The notes beneath the pieces are model-generated. The model did no database searches and was not told the DNA's origin. It saw nothing but the letters and a program-made list of their open reading frames with translations. Of a stretch of DNA of 64,000 nt, positions 48,976 through 58,220 are shown piece after piece. The position numbers and the translations under genes were made by a program. Numbering within the stretch: position 1 is the stretch's first letter; the number at the start of each line of letters is the position of its first letter. This stretch comes from Mya arenaria (taxonomy: Eukaryota; Mollusca; Bivalvia; Myida; Myidae): contig NC_069133.1 in assembly GCF_026914265.1 (NCBI RefSeq), positions 627,501 to 691,500 of the forward strand, written 5' to 3'.

Positions 48976-49083
48976 TCAACTCCAAGCATTCCCTTATCCC
49001 AAATTGATATTAAAAGTGAATGTTGATGAGCCTGATCCGTCGATTCAAATACCATAACACAGCCAACCAAAAAAAACAACAGC
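48976..49083 (+). other. Splice-bounded candidate exon, possibly untranslated
   Basis: TATTTTCAG precedes 48976 and GTAAGT follows 49083, both good splice signals. All three frames contain a stop before the donor. The frame with QLQAFPYPKLILKVNVDEPD runs longest. A GC-richer stretch at 48430-48600 upstream could be a promoter and first exon, with a donor GAG|GTTAGA near 48598. I infer a possible 5' untranslated exon of the plus-strand gene at 50.3 kb. Confidence 0.25.
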
Positions 49084-49311
49084 GTAAGTTTATAACACGT
49101 ACATCATCTTAGAAATCCATTTTAAATGTGTATTCAAATGTACTTGAATGATGCAGAGAATTAAGAATCCAAAACTAGATCACTCTATTATTTGACACTT
49201 CACATAAGTGAAACCACAAGTTGATCAAGTAATAATTAATATGTTATGGGGGGGGGGAGACACAATTATGTTTGGAGGGTACTCCTTTCCATATTTTTTT
49301 TTATATTGTAT

Positions 49312-49400
49312 ATTTTAAAGCTGAATTCTCACTAATTGACCGTTTTGACTTCTTATATATCATTTGTCTTTAATTGCCATTATACTTCCCAAATGTTCTT
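49312..49400 (+). mobile_element. TTAA-type MITE family E, 5' fragment
   Basis: TTTTAAAGCTGAATTCTCAC is followed by TGACCGTTTTGAC. It matches the left end of the full copy at 54513. Confidence 0.6.
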
Positions 49401-49455
49401 CAAGTTTCCAAAACATGTCAGTATTTGCAATTGAAATGTGAACTTGTAAGAATTA

Positions 49456-49726
49456 TGCAACAGTCAATTGTAACTACGCCCCCACTCCCCCCAGGTCCGG
49501 CGAAATGGGCCGTGTTTTACCTCCAATGTGAACCTGGGTGAATGCGGTGGTTTTGTCTAGTGCTTAAATAGCGGGGAATGAGCCTTACCTTTGATCCCGT
49601 GGGTGCAGTTGCATTTGGTGGGGATTTTACCAGCAGTGCAGGAATATTTTCTGGACCTAAAGTCAAAGTCCCTGCTTCCCGCACCGGTGGGGGGGGGGGG
49701 GGCATGGTTACAAGTGACTGGTTTGT
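49456..49726 (+). mobile_element. GC-rich MITE family C, copy 1
   Basis: The left end TGCAACAGTCAATTGTAACT, then CGCCCCCACTCCCCCCAGG, is complementary in outline to the right end GGCATGGTTACAAGTGACTGG. The interior (AATGGGCCGTG, TTTTACCTCC, TGAATGCGGTGGTTTTG, GGGGAATG, AAAGTCAAAGTCCCTGC) matches the reverse complement of copy 2 at 57069-57368. A left TTA precedes it; the right flank has decayed. The minus ORF with PPPPPP crosses the G run and is not a gene. Confidence 0.8.
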
Positions 49727-50308
49727 TGTTTTGGAATAAATGTAAACAAGTTGATCAATAATGAGAGTCAGCTTCAGGGCTTTATCTATAGTACCCACAG
49801 CTCCGACTATTAGACCCATTCCCAAAGCAAAATATACAATATGTTTTCCCAATCTTCAGAAAAAAATCCTAGTCAAACAAAGGCAAAAAAACAAACTTTT
49901 TATGGAAGTCTTTTTACCTGCACTGGCTCATTCAGCATCCTAATTAACTATGTGTTATGTAATCTAAAGTTTTTGAAATATTTGAAATCAGAAATTATTG
50001 ATTTTCATCACATTCAGAGATCTATCAGTATAAAATATTTTGTGTCATGATTTATTGCTAAAGATATTTATACCCCAAGTATTGATATTTCAGGCATTTA
50101 AGGTCTTTTGAACGGGAAATAAACTTATTTATAAAAAAATTCTCTATTCGCAGGAGACTGAAAATCTTGTTTTTTTAACTGTAAAATTTCCCTATTTAGG
50201 AATATTCGCGACTCAAAATTCCCAAACTATCTAGTGCCTTTTGCCAAACAAAGCGCTGCGCTATTTTAAAGGTAACATTTTACTTGTAATATTATTTATT
50301 ATCTTTAG

Positions 50309-51115
50309 AAACAAGTGAGCAAGCTGACAAAGCTGCAACTTCAGGGAGCAATTATAAGGGTCATCAAGATGGAGCCAGGTTTCATGATGCTCGTTTTAGA
50401 GGTGCTGGACCAGAGTCTGAGGAAGGGAGTAGAACTCCAAGCTGGTTTGAGTGTGCTTCAACTGCCGGGACATTTCAATGCAGAGTTAAAAAGTTTGTTG
50501 TCGCCGGGAGGCCCATCTTTCTCAAACTGCTGTAAGAACCTTATAGAAACTAAAATTCAGTATAGATCAAAGACATGAGTGTACCTAAATGTTAAATGAA
50601 GTTGATATTTATGAACAATTTTATAACATTTCATGTGAATTTAAAAGCTGGTTTTACATTATTTAATACTGCTAATGAGTTCTTGAAAATTTGTACTGAA
50701 AAATGGATACTTGACAACTCATTTGCATGTTTGTACTTCATAGGAAGTTTAGTGTTGTATTTTTCTAAAAAATATGGTTTTAAACATCTTAATATGCATG
50801 TAGTCACACACAGGCAGACCAAGTTGAATTGTTGGCATGTATGAAATATGGGCATTATTATGGGTGTTATTTTATAAACATTTAAAAGCTATTTTATATG
50901 CTGGCAAAGTTTGTATCTACTAAGTTATTAAAAGCACTCCTGTTTAGGTGAGTGCTGAGAACTTTCTTGAACATTCGTACTGAAGTAAGTATGACTTAAG
51001 GTAGCACATCCCTGGATATTTCTTATTTTTAATCTTAGCCTAAGTATATGTGATTAAAGCTTCTGGCTTTTGGTTTAACCTTTCCTCTTTCAGGACTCTG
51101 ACCTCCTTGTTTTGA
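50309..51115 (+). CDS. Last two exons of an unidentified plus-strand gene (candidate)
   Basis: Exon 50309-50531 (acceptor TTATCTTTAG, donor CTGCT|GTAAGA) reads, in its second frame, TSEQADKAATSGSNYKGHQD, a Gly/Arg/Ser-rich stretch, TPSWFECASTAGTFQCRVKK and FVVAGRPIFLKL. Exon 51094 on (acceptor TTTCCTCTTTCAG) joins in phase and adds LTLTSLF and a stop at 51115. The purine-first codon pattern favours this frame over the alternative with MSKLTKLQL, whose splice would create a stop at once. A longer frame in the second exon (MRQDFLCSLMRR) does not fit the phase. I recognise no domain. Confidence 0.4.
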
Positions 51116-51589
51116 ATGAGGGGGTTCTAACCCTTGCCCATTTGATGAGGCAGGATTTCTTGTGTTCATTGATGAGGAGGACCAGGTGCAACCCAACCGC
51201 TACTAGGCGACTTATATTGTGTTCTGACACAGAGTTTTATTTTTGGGCTGGTGACAAGAGGGCTATTCCCTTATGTTGTGTGGAGAGTCCATGAAACCTT
51301 CCCGATTCCCTAAGAACAATACACTGGCCTTGTGCAAAGGAGGGTTCAGTAGATGAACACAATTTTTGCAGACGGATCGTATCTGTTCTCTTGATTTTCT
51401 TAAATATTAAAATATGATATAAACAATATCAGGTCATTTTTGTATACTTTTGTGAATGACTTGTTATTTTATAAATACTGATTTGTACTGTCTTTGGTTG
51501 CTAAACTGTCATTAAGTAATTATCTCGTTTCAATTTGAAAGCCAAAAAACCTGCATGTTATGTATACTCATGTTATTGTTTATATTTAT

Positions 51590-52650
51590 ACCCCCTCCGA
51601 GGAAGAGGGGTATATTGCATTGCACATGTTGGTCGGACGATTCGCAGCTTTGTTGGTAGACCAAAGCTTGTCTAAGTGATAACTCAACAACTGAATGATA
51701 GATGGTTATCAAACTTGACATGAATGTTGGGCCTGACCAGTAGATAACCCCTATTGATTTAAGGGGTCATCAGGTCCAAGTTTAAGATCACAGTGACCTT
51801 TAATGGTATAAATTTGTTAAAGTTTGTCCGAGAAATAACTCAAAAATACCTGAACGTACGGTATGGTTATCAAATTTGACATGGAGGCTGGGCCTGATTA
51901 GTAGATGACCCCTATTGATTTTAGGAGTCATTGGGCCAATGGTAACAGTCACAGTGACCTTTAAGTTGAAAAGGTTAACAAAGATTCTCTGAGTGATATC
52001 ACAACAATGTCTGGCCCTATGATCATCAAACTTGACATTGAGGCTGGGTATGACCATAACTGATTTAAGGAGTCATTGGCCCTAAGTGACGAAAGTGCGT
52101 AAAGAATGAACGAGTGATAAATCAACAATGCCTGCACCCATGGCTTTCAAACATGATAAGGGAATTTGGCTTTACCAGTAGATGGTTCATTTTGATTTCA
52201 GGGGTAATCAGGTCAAAGGTAAAGGTTACAGTGACCTTGAAAGCATATTCGTGTGATTTCTTGACAATGCCTGCACCCATGGTTCTCAAACTTGCCATCT
52301 AGGTTGGGGGTGACCAGTTGATGATCTTATAGATCTTGAAGTCAGAGGTCAACCTATATGCATGATTAAGTATTTTGTCATATTTACTTATTTCCTGCTG
52401 CTGAAAGGATATATATTTTTATCTGCAAATATCAGTCATCATCTGAACATGATTTAGAACTTTACATACTATCCTCACCCTTTGAACGGTCATAATCTTA
52501 AAACTGCCGCAAAGGCATCTAATGTCAATGACAAGTCAGCTGTCATTTCAGTCTTTGCATATTTAATTCAGTTTGCAGAATAAGCCTGACAACTTGGCTC
52601 TCCTCAAGGGGAGGGGGTTCATATGTTTGACAAACATCTCTTGTTTTTCT
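51590..52650 (-). mobile_element. Bivalve-type element with internal ~130-160 bp tandem repeats
   Basis: The left edge ACCCCCTCCGAGGAAGAGGG and right edge CTCTCCTCAAGGGGAGGGGG lie near the two ends. The right end, read on the minus strand, begins AAAACAAGAGATGTTTGTCA. Inside are about five tandem units, each with TATGGTTATCAAACTTGACA-like, CTGGGCCTGACCAGTAGATG-like, CCCCTATTGATTT and GTCACAGTGACCTT blocks (near 51700, 51860, 52020, 52140, 52275). This combination is familiar from many bivalve genomes. I cannot assign a transposon class. Confidence 0.75.
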
Positions 52651-53455
52651 GTTCAAAAGCGCTTTCAAATGACACTCAAGCAATATGTCTGTTTGAATCC
52701 AAATTTCACATTTTATCTTTAAAATGTGTCATACCTTTCTCAACCTTGTTTAGAAATAATGAAATGGACCTAAAGCAGGCTCAATTTTGATACAGCCCAT
52801 TTCTTAAGTAGAACAAAGATTAATGCAATAAACCACTTTCCCACAAAGAAGTAAATAACCGAAATAAAACCATGAAGATCCCACAGTCTGTTGACTTCTT
52901 CTTGATTTAAAAACTCAAATCTTATATATCCAATAATTTGTGTAAGCAAAATAGTAAAAAAAGAGCTGCCTCTGTATGCACCCGAAGAGTTGTTCGGAAT
53001 GGTCAGTATGTATGATTTGCTGGTATGTGACAATTGCTCCTTAAGTGCTTATTATATTTTAAAAGTTAATATAAACAGATGAATTCTTGACAATGCTTGT
53101 CAATTTGCTAGCTACAAAATACCCAACCACAACACTGTTCTGAAATGGTCTTAAAAACGTTTGTTTAGGTTAACATCCCCAAAATTATAAGGCAGGTAAG
53201 GTAGAGATTTTATTCAAAAAAATGCTCTATCTTGTGATTGTTGTCATTTCTCGCAAACATCACTATTTCTAGCCAGTGTCACTTATATAAAACTGTTGTT
53301 ACGGAGCTATATAATGACAAAAGTTAATGAGAGTTAATGTTTAAAAGAAATACTAATGTTGGCCCATTATCTAAAAGCTAACTTGTCTTAGTGTTGTGTT
53401 TTTTTTCTTTTACAGAAAGATTCCATGAAAAAAAATGTTTAATTTGACATTTTGT

Positions 53456-53747
53456 TTATTTTTGAGAACTTCACCAAAATAATCTTCACATATAAATCAA
53501 TATACATGTATGAAGTTCAACTTTCAAAGTATCCTATGTGCTTTAGATATACCCTATTCAAAGGGTTTTGGTCAAGTTCCATCCACTTTAATAGAAAATC
53601 ATTATTTTTGAGAACTTCACCAAAATAATCTTCACATATAAATCAATATACATGTATGAAGTTCAACTTTCAAAGTATCCTATGTGCTTTTGATATACCC
53701 TATTCAAAGGGTTTTGGTCAAGTTCCATCCACTTTAATAGAAAATCA
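53456..53747. repeat. Near-perfect tandem duplication, 2 x 146 bp
   Basis: Units 53456-53601 and 53602-53747 differ at one position that I can see (TGCTTTAGATA versus TGCTTTTGATA). Such identity points to a very recent event, or to a collapse or expansion error in assembly. Confidence 0.95.
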
Positions 53748-54158
53748 AACTTTTTTTAAATACAGGTAACACGACTTATAAAGCTGAAGAGAACAAATAT
53801 ACACACAAATTCACATGATTGCGAGTACATATTTTGCTTCTAGTACCCAAGTATTTCTTAAGAAGTGACCATATTTTTTACCATATGTGACAAACTTGAT
53901 ATCCCTTTCATCAAGGTGAACATTCTCACTAAGTTTGAACACATGTAATCTTACAAAGCAATACCAAGGTTGGATTCTATAATGTTATAAAAATAAAATC
54001 AAGTGACTTCCATTCAGTCCACATGTGGCCTAGTTTCAAACAAGACAACAATGAGACCATTGTCATTAAGTTTCATGAATATTGGAGCACATAGTAAACC
54101 TCTAGAAATGTCTCTTATTAAACCTAGAATCTTGCTCGCTGTACAATTCCCTTCTTGG

Positions 54159-54293
54159 TTAAGGAGATAACTGTTCAAGGTGGCTAGAGATTTGTCGAGG
54201 GTAGTGCTTCTCCATAACAGCCTTTCTACCCATACCGAAAAATTGTTGGTCAAGTGACACATGAAGATCAGTCTTTTCAGCGACTCTTTGCAT
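54159..54293 (-). CDS. Candidate C-terminal exon, 44 codons
   Basis: The minus frame starts MQRVAEKTDLHVSLDQQF, then GMGRKAVMEKHYPRQI, SSHLEQLSP and a stop, with a strong purine-first, pyrimidine-third codon pattern. Just upstream, ATATTCCCCAG is a good acceptor, but from it another frame (VNAVKEKRPIHAKSR, stop) fits the phase of the exon ending at 54978. Which frame is real is open. It is likely related to the gene at 55.0-55.8 kb on the same strand. Confidence 0.3.
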   Translation of the reverse strand: MQRVAEKTDLHVSLDQQFFGMGRKAVMEKHYPRQISSHLEQLSP

Positions 54294-54512
54294 GGATAGG
54301 TCTTTTTTCTTTCACTGCGTTTACTGGGGAATATTGCCATCCTCTTCTATTGTTCCATGCACGGTTTAGTCTGCATACAAAACAAGAAATGTTTCATTTA
54401 CAGAATAAGATTTGACCACATCACACACACACACGCACAATTATCTAGAAGTAAGATAGTTTTCGAAATAAATATTTCCACTTTCACAAAAAAGTTCGCC
54501 AAAGAACCAGAC

Positions 54513-54775
54513 TTAAAGCTGCACTATCACAGATATACAAATTTTACATTTTTAATTTTTTTGTTTTGCAAAGAGCACATTTTTGCGAGACTATCTGGAA
54601 ACCAATAATATGAGATTGCTGACAAAATAATCAGATGGCAGTTTTTCATATTTCCGTTCGAAAAATAATGTTTAATGCATAAACATCACTTTCTTTAACT
54701 TAAATATAAAAATCTGCTCGTTCCAAGACAAAAAAAAGTTGTCAAAACGTTCAATCTATGGGAGTGCAGCTTTAA
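54513..54775. mobile_element. TTAA-flanked MITE family E, full copy
   Basis: TTAA at 54513-54516 and 54772-54775 flank ends AGCTGCACTATCACAGAT and ATCTATGGGAGTGCAGCT. Interior blocks are CTATCTGGAAACCA, GCTGACAAAATAATCAGAT and TTTCATATTTCCGTTCGAAA. No ORF. TTAA targets suit piggyBac- or Kolobok-like transposases. Confidence 0.85.
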
Positions 54776-54977
54776 AGCCTGAAAATGTGATCAGATCATT
54801 TCAATTTCATGAATTATGATGCAGTTATTTTATGAAATGCTTATTCTTGTTTCCTGTATAAATAGCCTGAATTCCCTGATTTTTAATATAATAATATATA
54901 AAAGGGTATAACTTCAAACTTCTACTAATATAAGATGTGAAAAGAGTCAAAGCTTGCTGTACATTAAATTTATTTAC

Positions 54978-55792
54978 CTGTAGACTAGATAGTATGCGTC
55001 TTTGATGGAAGGTGGTTTTCAAGGACAATCACTCTGAGGGCTTTAAGGGTACTAAAGTGTGTTTTTTTCTTGTTAAGCCATGGTGAATTCCTCTCCTCTT
55101 GGCTCAATGCCCATGACTTTACTCATAATATTGAATCGGGGGAGGCCACTCATGCTCATCCGTCAAATGATGGAGAAGAACAGCTGAGATGCCCTTAAAA
55201 TAAATAGCATTTCATTTTATTTTCATTTATCTACTTATATCATCAATAAATGTTATATGTTAATTATCAATATTATAAATACTTAATCAATATACAAACA
55301 TAATATTATACTTCCAAGCTCAAATCACTGCATTTTCATGACACAAATATCAGGCCTTATTTGATAAAAAGGATATCAACCTCTTTTCTACCTTTTCATT
55401 TTAAAGCTGCATTCTCACCTATGAACTGTGTAAACATATTTTATTTCAATTTTTGTTTTGGAATTCATTAGCCACTTTTTAAGCTTATATCATGAAACCA
55501 GTGATATAAGATATGCTGACAAAAGAGGTGAGTGCAGTTATTCATACTTACTTTCAAAAAGTATGATGTTTTTTGCCTAAAAGCCTTTCTAACACTTATG
55601 AATAGAAAATGAGATTTTGGAGTTGATAAAACGCTGCCTTTGATTTTCTATATTTGAAAAGTTCGAATGATATTTTTTATATTTGCAAAAAAACTGTACT
55701 TACAGTACACTTGGCATGTTCAAGCCAGGTTAAAATCTGTGACATCACCAGCCTCCTGACATCGGAGTCTTGAAGCGTGATGTCAAAAGATA
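54978..55792 (-). CDS. Three phased exons of an unidentified minus-strand gene
   Basis: Exon a 55792-55704 (acceptor GTTTCAG, donor ACT|GTAAGT) reads SFDITLQDSDVRRLVMSQIL, TWLEHAKCT. Exon b 55193-55123 (acceptor CTATTTTAAG, donor GA|GTAAAG) reads GISAVLLHHL, TDEHEWPPPIQYY. Exon c 55051-54978 (acceptor ACACTTTAG, donor CTACAG|GTAAAT) reads TLKALRVIVLENHLPSKTHT-I and then TAG at 54987, only 7 bases before the donor. All phases agree and each exon has a single open frame, so a real or recently real gene is likely. I recognise no family. The stop so close to a good donor suggests a disabled copy, an alternative end or a misjudged last exon. A decayed MITE fills the intron between a and b. Confidence 0.55.
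55402..55640. mobile_element. TTAA-type MITE family E, partial copy
   Basis: TTTTAAAGCTGCATTCTCAC opens it. GAAACCAGTGATATAAGA, TGCTGACAAAAGA and TTACTTTCAAAAAGTATGATG follow in the family order. The right end is lost. It lies in an intron of the minus-strand gene. Confidence 0.7.
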
Positions 55793-56511
55793 CTGAAACC
55801 CAAAATACTGTAAATTTTTATTAACTATTATTATATTATGTTTATATAGAAATTTCAGCAAATCATTTATCTTATAATAATTAAACCCTTGGTACATGTA
55901 TTTTGTAGAGTTCATATACAAAACAGAAATATAAAAAGAAAAGAAATATAATTTTTGCATTATTTTTTTTGCATAAAAAATGGATGGACTACCTTTAACA
56001 TGTTAACTAGTATCACATATGTACCAATTTCTATTTAAAGCCAGGTTCTTATATTATTGATATAAAAATGATAAAGATTTTTTTCAAATGCCAATACAAT
56101 CATGAGCAGGATCAAAACAATCATTGAAATTAGACTTTTTGATGAAGAAGCCCTGATTTGTATAATTTAGCTTTTAGCTTCAAATTTCAAACAAGCCCTG
56201 CTATAAAAAATCACAATTTGGGTAAGACCCGAGGCATTTTACCAGTGCAGGGCTTACTGGCTTGTGTGAATTTAGACCATTTGTCAAAAGGAATGGATTT
56301 TCTTAACAAAAGAATGCTTTATCACAGCTTACTGAAGGGCTGTATTTACTCATTTGGGGGTTGGGCTCAGGTCCTTCAGTTAGTCAAAAAAGACATCAAA
56401 TGCAGTTTTTTGGTAATAAAAATATTTCAAAACAAATTACATATATTGAAATGCCAATAAATGTGCTGTATACAATTGTTCTATTCAATTGAATTGCAGT
56501 TGCTATTGGAT

Positions 56512-56688
56512 TTAGCTTGACTTTTTCAAGTTGTTGACGATATCTCTAACTTGCATATGATGCCCACTATTTTGCCCTTTTAACATTTGACTTAGAAATT
56601 CTGGAATTCCAGGCATGTTTTGCCAAAGCCTGCCAAAGGCGGATCCAGTAATTGACACAAGATTGTAGTCACTCAGGGGTTGTAACAT
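56512..56688 (-). CDS. Candidate 58-codon open frame
   Basis: The minus frame begins MLQPLSDYNLVSITGSAFGR and continues LWQNMPGIPEF, LSQMLKG, MQVRDIVNNLKKSS and a stop. The frame is also open upstream to a G15 run (complement of 56701-56715). It looks protein-like, but the ATTACTGGATCCGCC stretch is one I associate with dispersed repeats in marine invertebrates, so it may be repeat-derived. Confidence 0.25.
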   Translation of the reverse strand: MLQPLSDYNLVSITGSAFGRLWQNMPGIPEFLSQMLKGQNSGHHMQVRDIVNNLKKSS

Positions 56689-56700
56689 TTCAACGTGTTT

Positions 56701-56715
56701 CCCCCCCCCCCCCCC
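56701..56715. repeat. C15 homopolymer
   Basis: This is one of several long C or G runs (also about 18671, 49245, 49689, 57018 and 57337) in an AT-rich window. Confidence 0.95.
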
Positions 56716-57068
56716 AGAACTGAATAATTTTGGTCAGCAATGATGGCAAACGGCCAGGTTCACCCCCTAGGAAATGTACATAATATCTAGTCCGAAATGA
56801 TACATTTTGGGCAATTTATTTCTTTTTAATCCTATATAAAAATATGCCACCTGACTTTCAACAAGTCTTTTGACCATTTTTATTACTTAAGCGTACAGGG
56901 AGAAGATAAGAAATGTCAAAACAATAAAAAAAAAATATGCCTGATTGCTTATTAGTGTACCAGTACCATTGAAATAGGCAGTAAACAAGGAAGTTATGGG
57001 GTTAGGTGTGGGGTGTGCCCCCCCCCCCCCCATATTGATATTGCAAGTGCTGAAATCCTTAATGCTTA

Positions 57069-57368
57069 TGTACCAGTCATTTGAAACCACAGCCCCGTAG
57101 GTCCGGGGAATAGCAGAGACTTTGACTTTTGTTCCAGCCTACCCCGGGTAAAATCCCGGCCCTGCCGGGACGACCAGTTGGTAAAATCCCTGCTAATGTC
57201 CCCGCACCCTAGGGACCCTAGGTAAGGTCCATTCCCCACAAATGTTTGCGAACATAAAACCACCCCATTCACGCGGTACTGCGGGGCCACCAGGAAGGTA
57301 AAACCACGCCCCATTTCCCCAGTATACCCCCGGACCTGGGGGGGGCGTGGTTACAACTGACTGGTGCA
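57069..57368 (-). mobile_element. GC-rich MITE family C, copy 2, with TTA target duplication
   Basis: Terminal repeats TGTACCAGTCATTTGAAACC (left) and GGTTACAACTGACTGGTGCA (right) are inverted. TTA flanks both sides (57066-57068, 57369-57371), as for PIF/Harbinger elements. The body is about 300 bp and very GC-rich (CCCCGGGTAAAATCCCGGCC). It is the same family as 49456-49726 in the opposite orientation. The minus ORF in it is not a gene. Confidence 0.85.
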
Positions 57369-57479
57369 TTATAGCAATGAAAAAAGTCGATCAAGCTGCC
57401 TCTGACAGTGACAGCTCTTGTTTGTTTTCGAAATTATTTTGGATTTTGAATAGGAACTTTCACTAACATTTTGGCGAAT

Positions 57480-57950
57480 AAGTACATCCGTTCTCCAAGG
57501 AAATGGGGTATGTGCACCCGCCCGAAAGTGTGTCGAAAGATGGCCCTACTGACTGTTATTAAATAAACTATCAATGTTTTTCAAAACAGGTAAAATGTTA
57601 AAGATAAATCACAAACCTATCGTGATGTTTCGTTTCCACGCCCTCCATTTTCCCACTCCATTTGAAGCTTTGAATGCTATCCTTTTCTTTCAATGAATGC
57701 CTAAATAAACCATTGACGTCAATATATTTCCTACATTTTCCATTTACCGTCGCTTTCTGATCGATTTTGGCAATCTCTGTCTGCCTCTGTTTCTCTTTTC
57801 ATTTTCATCTGTCCATCTTTGTTTTGATTTGCTGACCTCATTGATTATTCATAACTGTCACGTGCTTGTGCTCCGTTTACTTTCGTAGGCTTTCGGAACT
57901 GCTCGGAATAACTCCGAGTAGGCCATAGCGGATTTTCTGGTAACCACCAA
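57480..57950 (-). promoter_or_regulatory. Possible 5' end of a minus-strand host gene
   Basis: The interval is GC-richer than its flanks and has an E-box CACGTG at about 57859. On the minus strand GGGAAAATGGAGG gives a good start context at 57648. MEGVETKHHD runs to a donor GATAG|GTTTGT at 57617 with two spare bases. An acceptor GTCAGTAG|GGCC near 57537 would keep phase (AIFRHTFGRVHIPHF...), ending in a stop. Whether it connects to the exons at 55.8-55.0 kb is not shown, since the phase of exon a needs another exon in between. Confidence 0.3.
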
Positions 57951-58169
57951 AAAATAAATATGGTCGGAAAATCGTGTTAATATCAGGCCATCGGAGTGGA
58001 ATCTAGAGACGAAATTTCGCACAACACTAAAATAAGGATGCTTTTTCACGACAGTTGTGTTATTTTTGTGTTTTATAACCAAAATTCTCGCTGAACGTAC
58101 AATTTTAAGACTAAGAACCTTAACAATGACTGCTAACTCATATAATCCAAAAGACTGGGGAAAAGGGAA

Positions 58170-58174
58170 ATCTA

Positions 58175-58216
<42 letters not shown>
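58170..58216. repeat. (TC)n(TA)n compound microsatellite
   Basis: TCTCTCTCTCTC is followed by about 16 TA units. Confidence 0.95.

Positions 58217-58219
<3 letters not shown>

Positions 58220-58220
<1 letters not shown>

Noticed and set aside
49517-49852. 111-codon minus-strand frame with poly-Pro
   Set aside because: The Pro run is the G tract of MITE C copy 1. Only the upstream 40 codons lie outside it, and they lack splice support.
54014-54340. 108-codon minus-strand frame
   Set aside because: Its codon pattern is weaker than that of the overlapping frame at 54159-54293, and no splice phase supports it.
57066-57314. 82-codon minus-strand frame
   Set aside because: It lies wholly inside the GC-rich MITE C copy 2 and has no independent support.
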